Positions 30,261-38,668 of a stretch of DNA of 64,000 nucleotides are shown here, piece by piece (position 1 is the stretch's first letter; every line of letters begins with the position of its first letter). Below the pieces are notes generated by a model that was given only the letters and a program-made list of their open reading frames with translations, ran no database searches and was not told the DNA's origin. Source of the DNA: Hydrogenophaga sp. SL48 (GTDB lineage: Bacteria > Pseudomonadota > Gammaproteobacteria > Burkholderiales > Burkholderiaceae_C); assembly GCF_021729865.1 (NCBI RefSeq), contig NZ_CP063400.1, positions 1,364,001 through 1,428,000 on the forward strand, given 5' to 3'. A program made the position numbers and the translations under genes.

Positions 30261-32330
30261 TCATGCCATGCCCTGGTGACGCAACAAGGCGTCGATGCCC
30301 GGCTCACGGCCGCGAAAAGCCTTGAACGACTCCATGGCGGGACGGCTGCCGCCCGCTTCCAGAATGGCCTCACGGTACCGGCGACCGGTGGCGACGTCCA
30401 GCGTGCTGTGACCGCCGGCTTTCGCGGCTTCCTCGAAGGCCGCGTAAGCGTCTGCCGACAGCACCTCGGCCCACTTGTAGCTGTAATAACCGGCGGAGTA
30501 GCCGCCCGCAAAGATGTGGCTGAAAGTGTGGGGCGTGCGGCTGTAGGCCGGTGGCTGCAGCACCGCGACTTCGTCGCGCACCTGCTGCTGCAGCGCGAGG
30601 ATGGCCTCGCCGCTGTCGGCGGGCGGGGTCTGGCTGTGCAGCAGCATGTCGAACAAAGAGAACTCCACCTGGCGAAGCGTCTGCAGGCCGCTCTGGTAGT
30701 TCTTGGCGGCGAGCATCTTGTCGAACAGCACACGGGGCAGCGGCTCGCCGGTGTCCACATGGGCGGTCATGTGCTTGAGCACGTCCCATTCCCAGCAGAA
30801 GTTTTCCATGAACTGGCTGGGCAGTTCGACAGCGTCCCATTCCACACCACTGATGCCCGATACGTCACGCTCGTTCACCTGCGTCAGCAGGTGGTGCAGG
30901 CCGTGACCAAATTCGTGGAAGAGGGTGATCACGTCGTCGTGCGTGAGCAGCGGTGGCTTGCCGTTCACGCCTTCGGCGAAGTTGCAGACCAGGTGCGCCA
31001 CCGGGGTTTGCAGTGCGCCGGTGTCCGGTCGCAGCCAGCGGGCGCGCACGTCGTCCATCCAGGCGCCGCCGCGCTTTCCGGTGCGCGCGGCCGGATCCAG
31101 GTAGAACTGGCCCACCAACTGCGTTCCCGCGGAGGTGTTGCGCTCGATGCGGTAGAACTCGACGCCAGGGTTCCACACCGGCGCCGTGTCGCGGCGGATC
31201 GCCACCTCGAACAGGGTTTCAACGATCTGGAACAGGCCAGCCAGCACCTTGGGCGCGGTGAAGTAGGGTTTGACTTCCTGCTCGCTGAAGGCGTAACGCG
31301 CTTCCTTGAGCTTTTCGCCGATGTAGGGCCAGTCCCAGGCTTGTGGATCGTTCAGCCCCAATTCGGTGCTGGCGAAAACGCGCAGATCGGCCAGGTCTTG
31401 CTCGGCGTAGGGGCGGGCTTTGTGGCCCAGATCGCGGAGGAAGCTGACCACCTGTTCGGGCGATTGGGCCATCTTGGGCACCAGCGACACATCCGCATAG
31501 TGACGATGGCCCAGGAGCAGAGCCTCTTCGTGACGCAGCGCCAACAGCTCGGCCATGATGGCCGCGTTGTCGAAGCGCTGGGCATCGTCGGGCGCCTGGT
31601 CGCTGGCGCGTGTGACATACGCCCGGTAGAGTTTTTCACGCAATCCGCTGCTGTGGGCAAACTGCATCACCGGCAGATAGCAGGGCATTTTGAGGGTCAG
31701 CTTGTGACCCGCCTGACCATCGGCCAGCGCCGCGGCCGAGGTGGCCTGCAGCACATCGGGAGGAACACCCGCCATCTCTTCGGCGGGGACCACGAGGCTG
31801 AAGGCATCGGTGGCGTCCAGCGCGTTTTCACTGAACTTCTGCCCCAGTTCGGCCTGGCGCTCCTGCAGCCAGGCAAAGCGCTCCCGGGCCTCGCCCTGGA
31901 GCTCAGCGCCACCGAGCACGAAGCTGCGCATGGCGTTGCGGTGGGCCTGGGCCTGCTCGGCGTTCAGGCGGGTCAGGTCCATCGACCGGTATTTGTTGAA
32001 CAGCCGCTCGTCCGAGCCCAGGCGGGTCCAGAACTCCGTGACACGCGGCAGCGCCTCGTTGTAGGCCGCACGCAACGCGGGCGTGTCGGCCACGCTGTTG
32101 AGGTGCCCGACCGATCCCCAGGCCCGCGAGAGTCGTTCCGTTGCAACGTCCAACACCCGAGAGATCGCCGTCCAGTCGCTGGGGAAGTCGTCGGCCGTGA
32201 CGGTTTCAAGCGCGGCGTTGGCTTCCTTCAGCAGTGCATCGACCGCGGGTGCCACGTGATCGGGCGCAATGGCATCAAAAAGCGGCAGACCCGAGAAGTC
32301 CAGCAAAGGGTTGTCAACGGAAATGTTCAT
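30261..32330 (-). CDS. prlC: Oligopeptidase A (M3 metallopeptidase)
   Basis: 689 aa. Cytosolic zinc oligopeptidase that degrades signal peptides and short peptides. Zinc motif TLFHEFGHGLHHLLT (HExxH) with the downstream glutamate in GVEWDAVELPSQFMENFC. Length matches PrlC/OpdA (about 680). Transcribed toward the DUF4124 gene and downstream of yhbY; 67 bp separates it from yhbY. Confidence 0.95.
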   Translation of the reverse strand: MNISVDNPLLDFSGLPLFDAIAPDHVAPAVDALLKEANAALETVTADDFPSDWTAISRVLDVATERLSRAWGSVGHLNSVADTPALRAAYNEALPRVTEFWTRLGSDERLFNKYRSMDLTRLNAEQAQAHRNAMRSFVLGGAELQGEARERFAWLQERQAELGQKFSENALDATDAFSLVVPAEEMAGVPPDVLQATSAAALADGQAGHKLTLKMPCYLPVMQFAHSSGLREKLYRAYVTRASDQAPDDAQRFDNAAIMAELLALRHEEALLLGHRHYADVSLVPKMAQSPEQVVSFLRDLGHKARPYAEQDLADLRVFASTELGLNDPQAWDWPYIGEKLKEARYAFSEQEVKPYFTAPKVLAGLFQIVETLFEVAIRRDTAPVWNPGVEFYRIERNTSAGTQLVGQFYLDPAARTGKRGGAWMDDVRARWLRPDTGALQTPVAHLVCNFAEGVNGKPPLLTHDDVITLFHEFGHGLHHLLTQVNERDVSGISGVEWDAVELPSQFMENFCWEWDVLKHMTAHVDTGEPLPRVLFDKMLAAKNYQSGLQTLRQVEFSLFDMLLHSQTPPADSGEAILALQQQVRDEVAVLQPPAYSRTPHTFSHIFAGGYSAGYYSYKWAEVLSADAYAAFEEAAKAGGHSTLDVATGRRYREAILEAGGSRPAMESFKAFRGREPGIDALLRHQGMA

Positions 32331-32397
32331 GCGGTCTCAGTAGGGGCTCAGGGGAACAACTTCAAGACTCGACGGCGGGGCTTTCACCCATGTCGCG

Positions 32398-32868
32398 TCA
32401 GCGAGCGCTTTTCTTGATGCTCTTTTTCAGAACCTTGGCGCGCTTGACCTGTCCGCCGGGGGTCAGGCGCTGGTTGCCCAGCACTCGCACCACCTTCACT
32501 TCAGGGCGCTGGCCGCCACGGCTGCTGAACTTCAGCACCTTCACGTCGCGCGGGCCGGGCATGCGGTCTTCGTCCACCGCTTTCTCCTTCTCGGGCACCG
32601 GGCGCCAGAGCACCAGCAGCTTGCCAATGTGCTGGATGGGCGCGGCGTCGAGTTCGTCGGCGAGTGTTTGCAGCATGGCCTCGCGAGCAGCGCGGTCGTC
32701 GCTGAAGACGCGGACCTTGATCAGGCCGTGGGCCTTGAGTGCACCGTCGATTTCCTTCTTGACCGAGGGGCTCAAGCCATCGCCGCCAACGAGGACGACG
32801 GGATCAAGGTGGTGGGCATCGGCGCGGTGGACTTTGCGCTGGGCGGGAGTGAGTGTGATCTGGGGCAT
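32398..32868 (-). CDS. yhbY: CRM-domain RNA-binding protein YhbY, C-terminally extended
   Basis: 156 aa; the CRM domain occupies about 1-97 ([50 protein letters not shown] with the GxxG-type loop). E. coli YhbY is 97 aa; the extra basic tail ends [12 protein letters not shown] and should add non-specific RNA affinity. Associates with pre-50S ribosomes. Divergent from rlmE, as in many proteobacteria. Confidence 0.93.
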   Translation of the reverse strand: MPQITLTPAQRKVHRADAHHLDPVVLVGGDGLSPSVKKEIDGALKAHGLIKVRVFSDDRAAREAMLQTLADELDAAPIQHIGKLLVLWRPVPEKEKAVDEDRMPGPRDVKVLKFSSRGGQRPEVKVVRVLGNQRLTPGGQVKRAKVLKKSIKKSAR

Positions 32869-32906
32869 GGGACAATTATCGTTTACACAGAAGCCGGGCG
32901 TCCCTC

Positions 32907-33578
32907 ATGGGCATGAAAGTCAAAACGAAGAGCAAGAAGGTCAACAAGGCGTGGTTGAACGACCACGTCAACGACCCTTACGTCAAGCTCGCCAGTCGCG
33001 AGGGCTACCGCGCACGAGCCGCCTACAAGCTCAAGGAGATCGACGAAACCCTGGGTTTGATCCGTCCCGGTGATTGTGTGGTCGACCTGGGCTCGACGCC
33101 AGGCGCCTGGAGCCAGTACACCCGCCGCAGGCTGAGCCCGCAGGGCGCAGCGGTCGGAGCGCTGCACGGGCACATCCTGGCGCTGGACCTGCTCCCAATG
33201 GAGCCGGTGGAGGGTGTGCACTTCATCCAGGGCGACTTTCGCGAGCCGGCTGTGCTGGCCGAGCTGGAGCAGGCCCTGATCGACCGTGGCATCCAGGCGG
33301 TGGACGTCGTGGTGTCCGACATGGCCCCCAATCTGTCCGGCATCGGATCCGCCGACGCGGCCCGCATCATCGACTTGGTGGAGCTGGCGGTCGATTTTTC
33401 GGTCAAACACCTCAAGCCGAGCGGTTCGCTGGTGGTCAAGCTGTTCCATGGGGGGGCTTACGACCCGATGGTGGCGCTGTTTCGCCAGACCTTCAAGGTG
33501 GTCAAACCGTTCAAGCCCAAGGCTTCGCGCGACAAGTCTTCTGAAACCTTTCTGGTGGGCATGGGTCTTAAAAATTGA
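32907..33578 (+). CDS. rlmE: 23S rRNA 2'-O-methyltransferase RlmE (FtsJ/RrmJ)
   Basis: 223 aa. Methylates U2552 of 23S rRNA. SAM-binding [12 protein letters not shown], and the K-D-K-E tetrad from [31 protein letters not shown] and SSETFLVG. Start could be the ATG at 32907 or the one at 32913 (MKVKTKSKK). First gene of rlmE-ftsH-folP. Confidence 0.97.
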   Translation: MGMKVKTKSKKVNKAWLNDHVNDPYVKLASREGYRARAAYKLKEIDETLGLIRPGDCVVDLGSTPGAWSQYTRRRLSPQGAAVGALHGHILALDLLPMEPVEGVHFIQGDFREPAVLAELEQALIDRGIQAVDVVVSDMAPNLSGIGSADAARIIDLVELAVDFSVKHLKPSGSLVVKLFHGGAYDPMVALFRQTFKVVKPFKPKASRDKSSETFLVGMGLKN

Positions 33579-33717
33579 GGTCGCTCAACGATTGCCGGGG
33601 AAACACCGACCATTTCATTGACATTGCCACGTCAAAGATCAATTCAAGGTCATCTTGAAAGACCTAAAATGGTCTCAACATGCCTTATTCCGACAATGTT
33701 CTAGCCAGGAGCCGCAC

Positions 33718-35634
33718 TTGAACAACCAGTGGTTCTCGAAAATCGCCGTGTGGATGGTCATCGCCATGGTGCTTTTCACTGTTTTCAAGCAGTTTGATGG
33801 TCGCACCTCTGCGGGTGCCGGCACTGTGGGGTATTCCGAATTCCTCGACTTGGTCAAATCTGGCGGGCTCAAATCCGCCACCATCCAAGAAGGGCAAGGC
33901 GGTACCGAAATCGTGGCCGTCACCCAAGACGACCGCCGGGTGCGCACCACCGCCACCTACCTCGACCGCGGGTTGGTGGGTGACTTGATCAACAACAACG
34001 TGAAGTTCGATGTGCGCCCCCGTGAAGAGGGCTCGCTGCTGATGACTCTGCTCGTGAGTTGGGGCCCGATGCTGCTGTTGATCGGGGTGTGGATCTATTT
34101 CATGCGCCAGATGCAGGGCGGCGGCAAGGGCGGGGCGTTCAGCTTCGGCAAGAGCAAGGCCCGCATGCTCGACGAAAACAACAACACCGTGACTTTCGCC
34201 GACGTGGCCGGTTGCGACGAGGCCAAGGAAGAAGTGAAGGAGGTCGTGGACTTCCTGAAAGATCCAGCCAAGTTCCAGAAGCTGGGCGGGCGGATTCCGC
34301 GCGGCCTGCTGCTGGTTGGCCCTCCCGGCACAGGCAAGACCTTGCTGGCCAAGGGCATCGCGGGCGAAGCCAAGGTGCCGTTTTTCAGCATTTCGGGCTC
34401 TGACTTCGTGGAAATGTTCGTGGGTGTGGGTGCGGCCCGTGTGCGCGACATGTTCGAGAACGCCAAGAAGAACGCTCCCTGCATCATCTTCATTGATGAA
34501 ATTGATGCGGTTGGTCGCCAGCGCGGTGCTGGCCTGGGCGGCGGCAACGACGAGCGCGAACAGACATTGAACCAGATGCTGGTCGAGATGGACGGTTTCG
34601 AGACCAACCTGGGGGTGATCGTGGTGGCCGCCACCAACCGCCCGGACATCCTGGACGCCGCCTTGCTGCGCCCGGGCCGTTTCGACCGCCAAGTCTATGT
34701 GACGCTGCCCGACATCCGCGGCCGCGAGCAGATCTTGAACGTGCACATGCGCAAGGTGCCCCTGGGCACCGACGTGAACCCGAGCGTGATCGCGCGGGGC
34801 ACGCCCGGCATGAGTGGTGCCGATCTGGCCAACCTTTGCAATGAAGCAGCCTTGATGGCCGCGCGCCGCAACGCACGCGTGGTCGAAATGCAGGACTTCG
34901 AGAAGGCCAAGGACAAGATCTTCATGGGCCCCGAACGCAAGAGCATGGTGATGCCCGAGGAAGAGCGAAAGAACACCGCTTACCACGAAGCTGGTCATGC
35001 GCTCATTGGCAAACTGATGCCCAAATGCGATCCCGTGCACAAGGTCACCATCATCCCGCGCGGTCGCGCGCTGGGTGTGACCATGAGCCTGCCCGCTCAG
35101 GATCGCTACAGCTACGACAAAGACTACATGCTGAACCAGATCAGCATGCTCTTTGGTGGCCGTATTGCCGAAGAAGTGTTCATGAACCAGATGACCACCG
35201 GCGCTTCGAACGATTTCGAGCGCGCCACCTCCATCGCCCGTGACATGGTGATGCGCTACGGCATGACCGATGCGCTGGGCCCGATGGTGTACGCCGAGAA
35301 TGAGGGTGAGGTGTTTCTGGGTCGTTCGGTGACCAAGACCACCAACATGAGCGAGCAGACCATGCAGAAGGTGGACGCCGAGGTACGGCGCATCATCGAT
35401 CAGCAATACAAGCTGGCACGTGATCTGATCGAAGAGCACAGTGACAAGATGCACGCCATGGCCAAGGCCCTGCTTGAATGGGAGACCATCGACGCTGAGC
35501 AGATCGACGACATCATGGCCGGCAAGCCCCCGCGTCCGCCGAAGGACTGGACGCCACGCAATCCGTCTGTGGGGGGAGGAGGCAGTGGCGGTACACCAGC
35601 CGTGACGCCTGATCCAGCGCCGAACGCGGCCTGA
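33718..35634 (+). CDS. ftsH: ATP-dependent zinc metalloprotease FtsH
   Basis: 638 aa hexameric AAA+ inner-membrane protease degrading misfolded membrane proteins and short-lived regulators. Two membrane segments (about 7-25 and 100-122) around a periplasmic domain; Walker A GPPGTGKT, Walker [12 protein letters not shown], second region of homology, zinc site HEAGH. I chose the TTG at 33718 (AGGAG seven bases upstream) because it opens [11 protein letters not shown], the normal family start; no ATG fits. Confidence 0.96.
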   Translation: MNNQWFSKIAVWMVIAMVLFTVFKQFDGRTSAGAGTVGYSEFLDLVKSGGLKSATIQEGQGGTEIVAVTQDDRRVRTTATYLDRGLVGDLINNNVKFDVRPREEGSLLMTLLVSWGPMLLLIGVWIYFMRQMQGGGKGGAFSFGKSKARMLDENNNTVTFADVAGCDEAKEEVKEVVDFLKDPAKFQKLGGRIPRGLLLVGPPGTGKTLLAKGIAGEAKVPFFSISGSDFVEMFVGVGAARVRDMFENAKKNAPCIIFIDEIDAVGRQRGAGLGGGNDEREQTLNQMLVEMDGFETNLGVIVVAATNRPDILDAALLRPGRFDRQVYVTLPDIRGREQILNVHMRKVPLGTDVNPSVIARGTPGMSGADLANLCNEAALMAARRNARVVEMQDFEKAKDKIFMGPERKSMVMPEEERKNTAYHEAGHALIGKLMPKCDPVHKVTIIPRGRALGVTMSLPAQDRYSYDKDYMLNQISMLFGGRIAEEVFMNQMTTGASNDFERATSIARDMVMRYGMTDALGPMVYAENEGEVFLGRSVTKTTNMSEQTMQKVDAEVRRIIDQQYKLARDLIEEHSDKMHAMAKALLEWETIDAEQIDDIMAGKPPRPPKDWTPRNPSVGGGGSGGTPAVTPDPAPNAA

Positions 35635-35657
35635 TTCAGGTCTTATTCACAGTATTC

Positions 35658-35680
35658 ACGGGGCCTCACGGCCCCGTTTT
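35658..35680 (+). terminator. Intrinsic terminator between ftsH and folP
   Basis: ACGGGGCC-TCAC-GGCCCCGT stem (8 bp) running into TTTT, 23 bp after the ftsH stop. Confidence 0.8.
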
Positions 35681-35700
35681 CGTTGGAGCCTTGGACACCC

Positions 35701-36546
35701 ATGCGCTGGATCACGACTCGTTTCGACATCGACTTGAATTCGCCCAAGGTTATGGGCATTGTCAACGTCACGCCTGACTCATTTTCTGATGGCGGACAAC
35801 ATGCTGTTGCCTCAGCCGCTTTGCTTCATTGTGAGCAGCTGATCAACGAGGGCGCACACATTTTGGACATCGGCGGCGAGTCGACCCGCCCCGGCAGCCC
35901 TGCCTTGTCGCTGGATGAGGAGCTGACCAGGGTGCTGCCAGTGGTGCGCGAAGCGGTCAAGCTGGGTGTGCCCGTGTCGGTCGATACCTACAAGCCGGAG
36001 GTGATGCGCGCCGTTCTGGACCTGGGCGTTGACATCGTCAACGACATCTGGGCTTTGAGGCAGGGTGACGCATTGGGCGTCGTGGCTTCTCACCCACGCT
36101 GCGGTGTGTGTCTCATGCACATGCATCGAGATCCTCAGACCATGCAGGTGGCGCCGATGGAAGGCGATGTGCTGTCACAGGTCGCCGAGTTTTTGATGGG
36201 ATGTGCCCAGGCATTGGGCAATATTGGCGTTGCGCGCGACCGGATCGCCCTGGACCCGGGCATTGGCTTTGGCAAGACGGTGGAGCAGAACTTCTCGCTG
36301 CTCGGACGCCAGAACGAGTTGCTTGCGCTGGGGTATCCGATACTGGCGGGCTGGTCGCGTAAGTCTTCGCTCGGCGCCGTCACTGGGAGACCGGTTCCGG
36401 CCGAGCGCGTGTCGGCCAGCATCGCCGCAGCCCTGCTGGCCGTGGAGCGGGGTGCCAGCGTTGTTCGGGTGCACGACGTGCATCAGACGGTGGATGCATT
36501 GAAGGTGTGGTTAGCTATGCAAGCCTCAGAGAAACACGCAGCCTGA
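35701..36546 (+). CDS. folP: Dihydropteroate synthase
   Basis: 281 aa. Condenses p-aminobenzoate with dihydropterin pyrophosphate in folate synthesis; sulfonamide target. Pterin/phosphate motifs MGIVNVTPDSFSDGG, DIGGESTRPGS, DPGIGFGKT and the late VRVHDV. An in-frame extension of six codons exists; the ATG at 35701 fits the family. glmM, its usual downstream neighbour, is 20 kb away across the secretion locus. Confidence 0.97.
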   Translation: MRWITTRFDIDLNSPKVMGIVNVTPDSFSDGGQHAVASAALLHCEQLINEGAHILDIGGESTRPGSPALSLDEELTRVLPVVREAVKLGVPVSVDTYKPEVMRAVLDLGVDIVNDIWALRQGDALGVVASHPRCGVCLMHMHRDPQTMQVAPMEGDVLSQVAEFLMGCAQALGNIGVARDRIALDPGIGFGKTVEQNFSLLGRQNELLALGYPILAGWSRKSSLGAVTGRPVPAERVSASIAAALLAVERGASVVRVHDVHQTVDALKVWLAMQASEKHAA

Positions 36547-36595
36547 GAAACGTTTTAACGCGCAAAGTTACATGTTGTGTCAACTAAGGTGTTCA

Positions 36596-36607
36596 GTGAA
36601 TATTCAC
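36596..36607. promoter_or_regulatory. Palindrome in the region upstream of virB1
   Basis: GTGAATATTCAC is a perfect 12-bp palindrome 152 bp before virB1, in AT-rich sequence. TACAAT at 36634-36639 could serve as a -10 box (no good -35). Candidate operator/promoter of the secretion locus. An AGGAGG-like run at about 36663 has no suitable start codon after it. Confidence 0.4.
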
Positions 36608-36758
36608 GTAGCTGTTTCCACTAGTACACAAGTTACAATGCGCCGCAATAAAACAGATTTTCAGGAGGAAGCGGCCGCATCTCAGCGATCGCTCTGGTCG
36701 TCATTGCCGACACCCGTTCGGCATGCATTGAACCAGGGCTTTGTGCGTTCGCCGCGTC

Positions 36759-37871
36759 ATGGTTCTCATGCTGGAATGCCCCGATCTTTCGGTTCCCAAA
36801 GAAGTGATGCAGCACGTGGTTCACGTCGAGTCATCACGGAATCCCTTCGCTATTGGCGTTGTGGGCGGGTATCTTGCGCGCCAGCCCAAAAGCCTTGACG
36901 AAGCGCTGGCTGCGGTTCGCCAGCTGAAGGAAGAGGGCTACAACTTCTCGGTCGGCATCGCTCAGGTCAATCGCTATAACCTGGCGAAATACGGCTTGAA
37001 TACCTACGCCGATGCATTCGACGTCTGCTCCAACCTCAGAGCGGGCTCCAGAATTCTTCGCGAGTGTTACGACCGAGCCCAAGATTGGGGCAAAGCCTTC
37101 AGCTGCTACTACTCCGGAAACTTTGCCACCGGGTTTGAGCATGGCTACGTTCAAAAAATCTTTGCGTCCATGCGCAAGGTTCAGTACGGCCTTGTGTCCC
37201 AAGGGGAGCCGGTCAGGATCATTCCCTACAACAACAGTCCGCGAAAACTGGCTCGTGAAGACAACGTGCCCCTGAGCGGTGTTGGGACTGCCTCCGGTGC
37301 ATCAATTGCGCGAGTTGCTGCAACCACGGGGCAGACCACCACCTACCCTGAGCCGCATGCGATCCGCAAATACCAGCCCTCGACGCCGCTGTCCATGACC
37401 GCCGCCGCGCTGGCCAACGCTCAGGTGCCTTCAGGGCCATCGTCAAGACAGAGCGCGGGCGTCGAAACAGCCGAAAACCGCCCTGCCATACCCGTTCCTG
37501 GGCCGGGTGCTGTCATGCCGGACTCAAACAAGTCCCGATCCGATGGATTGAACGGCATCCCGACGCAAGTGGTGGGCGTCAACGGCGACCCATATCAAAC
37601 ACGCTTGCTGCCACCTGCCAGTACAGGCTTGCCCGCAGACAAGCTTCCATTGCCTGACTTGAACGCGCCCTTGTCCCCCGTTGCAGGTGGTGGGCGTAAG
37701 TCAGAGAAATTCAGTGCATCCAGCGCCGTGGCCGCTCGAAAAGGCGGCAGCTTGTTGCACTCCATCGAGTCTTCAGGGAAACCTGGAAACACTGCTGAAG
37801 GCGCGTCCGACGGCGATACACCCAGTCTGCGAGAAAGCGCAACGCCCTCGGACAGATCATTTGTGTTTTAG
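36759..37871 (+). CDS. virB1: VirB1-like lytic transglycosylase
   Basis: 370 aa. Opens peptidoglycan for assembly of the secretion channel. SLT-like domain at about 5-155 with the catalytic glutamate E24 in VMQHVVHVESSRNPFAIG, then YNFSVGIAQVNRYNLAKYGL and FSCYYSGNFATGF. After about residue 160 comes a long Pro/Ser/Ala-rich tail (over 200 residues) without recognisable fold. There is no evident signal peptide from this start, as in other VirB1 proteins of this group. Starts at 36759 or 36768 are both possible and neither has a good ribosome site. First gene of the locus. Confidence 0.88.
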   Translation: MVLMLECPDLSVPKEVMQHVVHVESSRNPFAIGVVGGYLARQPKSLDEALAAVRQLKEEGYNFSVGIAQVNRYNLAKYGLNTYADAFDVCSNLRAGSRILRECYDRAQDWGKAFSCYYSGNFATGFEHGYVQKIFASMRKVQYGLVSQGEPVRIIPYNNSPRKLAREDNVPLSGVGTASGASIARVAATTGQTTTYPEPHAIRKYQPSTPLSMTAAALANAQVPSGPSSRQSAGVETAENRPAIPVPGPGAVMPDSNKSRSDGLNGIPTQVVGVNGDPYQTRLLPPASTGLPADKLPLPDLNAPLSPVAGGGRKSEKFSASSAVAARKGGSLLHSIESSGKPGNTAEGASDGDTPSLRESATPSDRSFVF

Positions 37872-37885
37872 AAATGGAAAGAACC

Positions 37886-38254
37886 ATGAATCCTATTTTT
37901 TTGAAATCTATTGCAAGCCACTTTCGGGTGCTCATTAATGTTTTTTTGATTGCATTGTTGTTTGCCTCTGAATCGGCGAATGCAGCCGGCTTTGTTGATG
38001 CATGCAATAATGTTACCGGGTTTTTTGAAAATTTTGAAACAATACTGAAAGTTGCTTCGATTTCAATCGTTACGATCGCGATCGTGTTTGCTGGATATCA
38101 AATCGCATTTGCTCACAAACGGTTGTCCGATGTGGCTCCGATTTTGATTGGAGGTTTGTTGATTGGTGGGGCTGCCACTATTTCTGGATGGTTTGTTGCG
38201 GATTGGCAGGCTAACACTGGTGCAAACAACACGTGCGCGGTTAATACTCAGTGA
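37886..38254 (+). CDS. virB2: VirB2-like pilin subunit
   Basis: 122 aa. Major T4SS pilin. Cleavable signal (to about SANA at 35-36), then a mature part with two hydrophobic helices (FETILKVASISIVTIAIVFA and LSDVAPILIGGLLIGGAATI) joined by the short basic loop AHKR, standard for TrbC/VirB2. I chose the ATG at 37886 because GGAAAG lies in front; ATG 37874 gives four extra residues. Cys residues occur at CNN and CAV. Base composition is strongly AT-rich relative to the flanks. Confidence 0.88.
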   Translation: MNPIFLKSIASHFRVLINVFLIALLFASESANAAGFVDACNNVTGFFENFETILKVASISIVTIAIVFAGYQIAFAHKRLSDVAPILIGGLLIGGAATISGWFVADWQANTGANNTCAVNTQ

Positions 38255-38300
38255 TGATTTTAAATGGTTTTTGCCAATTTAATTAAGGTGTAAAATTGCG

Positions 38301-38621
38301 ATGAGGAAAGATGTCCTCTTTCGAGGGTGCACTCGGCCACCCATGATTCTTGGTGTGCCATACATACCTTTTTTGGTTGGTGCTGGTGGGCCATTGTTGC
38401 TTGCAATGTATATCTCTTTGTATCTGTTGCTTTTGATCCCATTTATCATTTTTGTCATGAGGATGGCTGCCAAGAGAGATGAGATGATCTTTCGTTTGAT
38501 CGGGCTTCATTTGGTTTTTAGATTTTTACCTCGAAATTCAACCAATTACGGTGGTGCTTGGGTCTTTGGTCCTGGTAAAAACTTATATAGACGGCGCAAG
38601 ATGATTGATTATATTGAATAG
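38301..38621 (+). CDS. virB3: VirB3-like inner-membrane protein
   Basis: 106 aa. N-terminal LFRGCTRPPMILGVPYIPFL is typical of VirB3, followed by a long hydrophobic stretch (about 15-55) and a basic C-terminus. VirB3 sits in the inner-membrane complex beside VirB4. Immediately upstream of virB4, the normal order. AT-rich like virB2. Confidence 0.9.
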   Translation: MRKDVLFRGCTRPPMILGVPYIPFLVGAGGPLLLAMYISLYLLLLIPFIIFVMRMAAKRDEMIFRLIGLHLVFRFLPRNSTNYGGAWVFGPGKNLYRRRKMIDYIE

Positions 38622-38668
38622 ATCTATTTGTATGGTCTGGCTGAATTTCGCTTACTGATCAATATTCA

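Noticed and set aside
30075-32417. Long plus-strand frame opposite prlC
   Set aside because: Antisense to a full-length, motif-complete M3 peptidase; composition is that of a shadow frame.
33618-33670. Heat-shock (sigma-32) promoter for ftsH
   Set aside because: CTTGAAA is present at 33654, but no CCCCAT-type -10 follows at the right distance; a TTGACA at 33618 also lacks a matching -10.
36572-36898. Possible small gene before virB1 with an AGGAGG-like run inside
   Set aside because: It overlaps virB1 in another frame, has no start codon at proper distance from the AGGAGG, and the sequence is low in structure.
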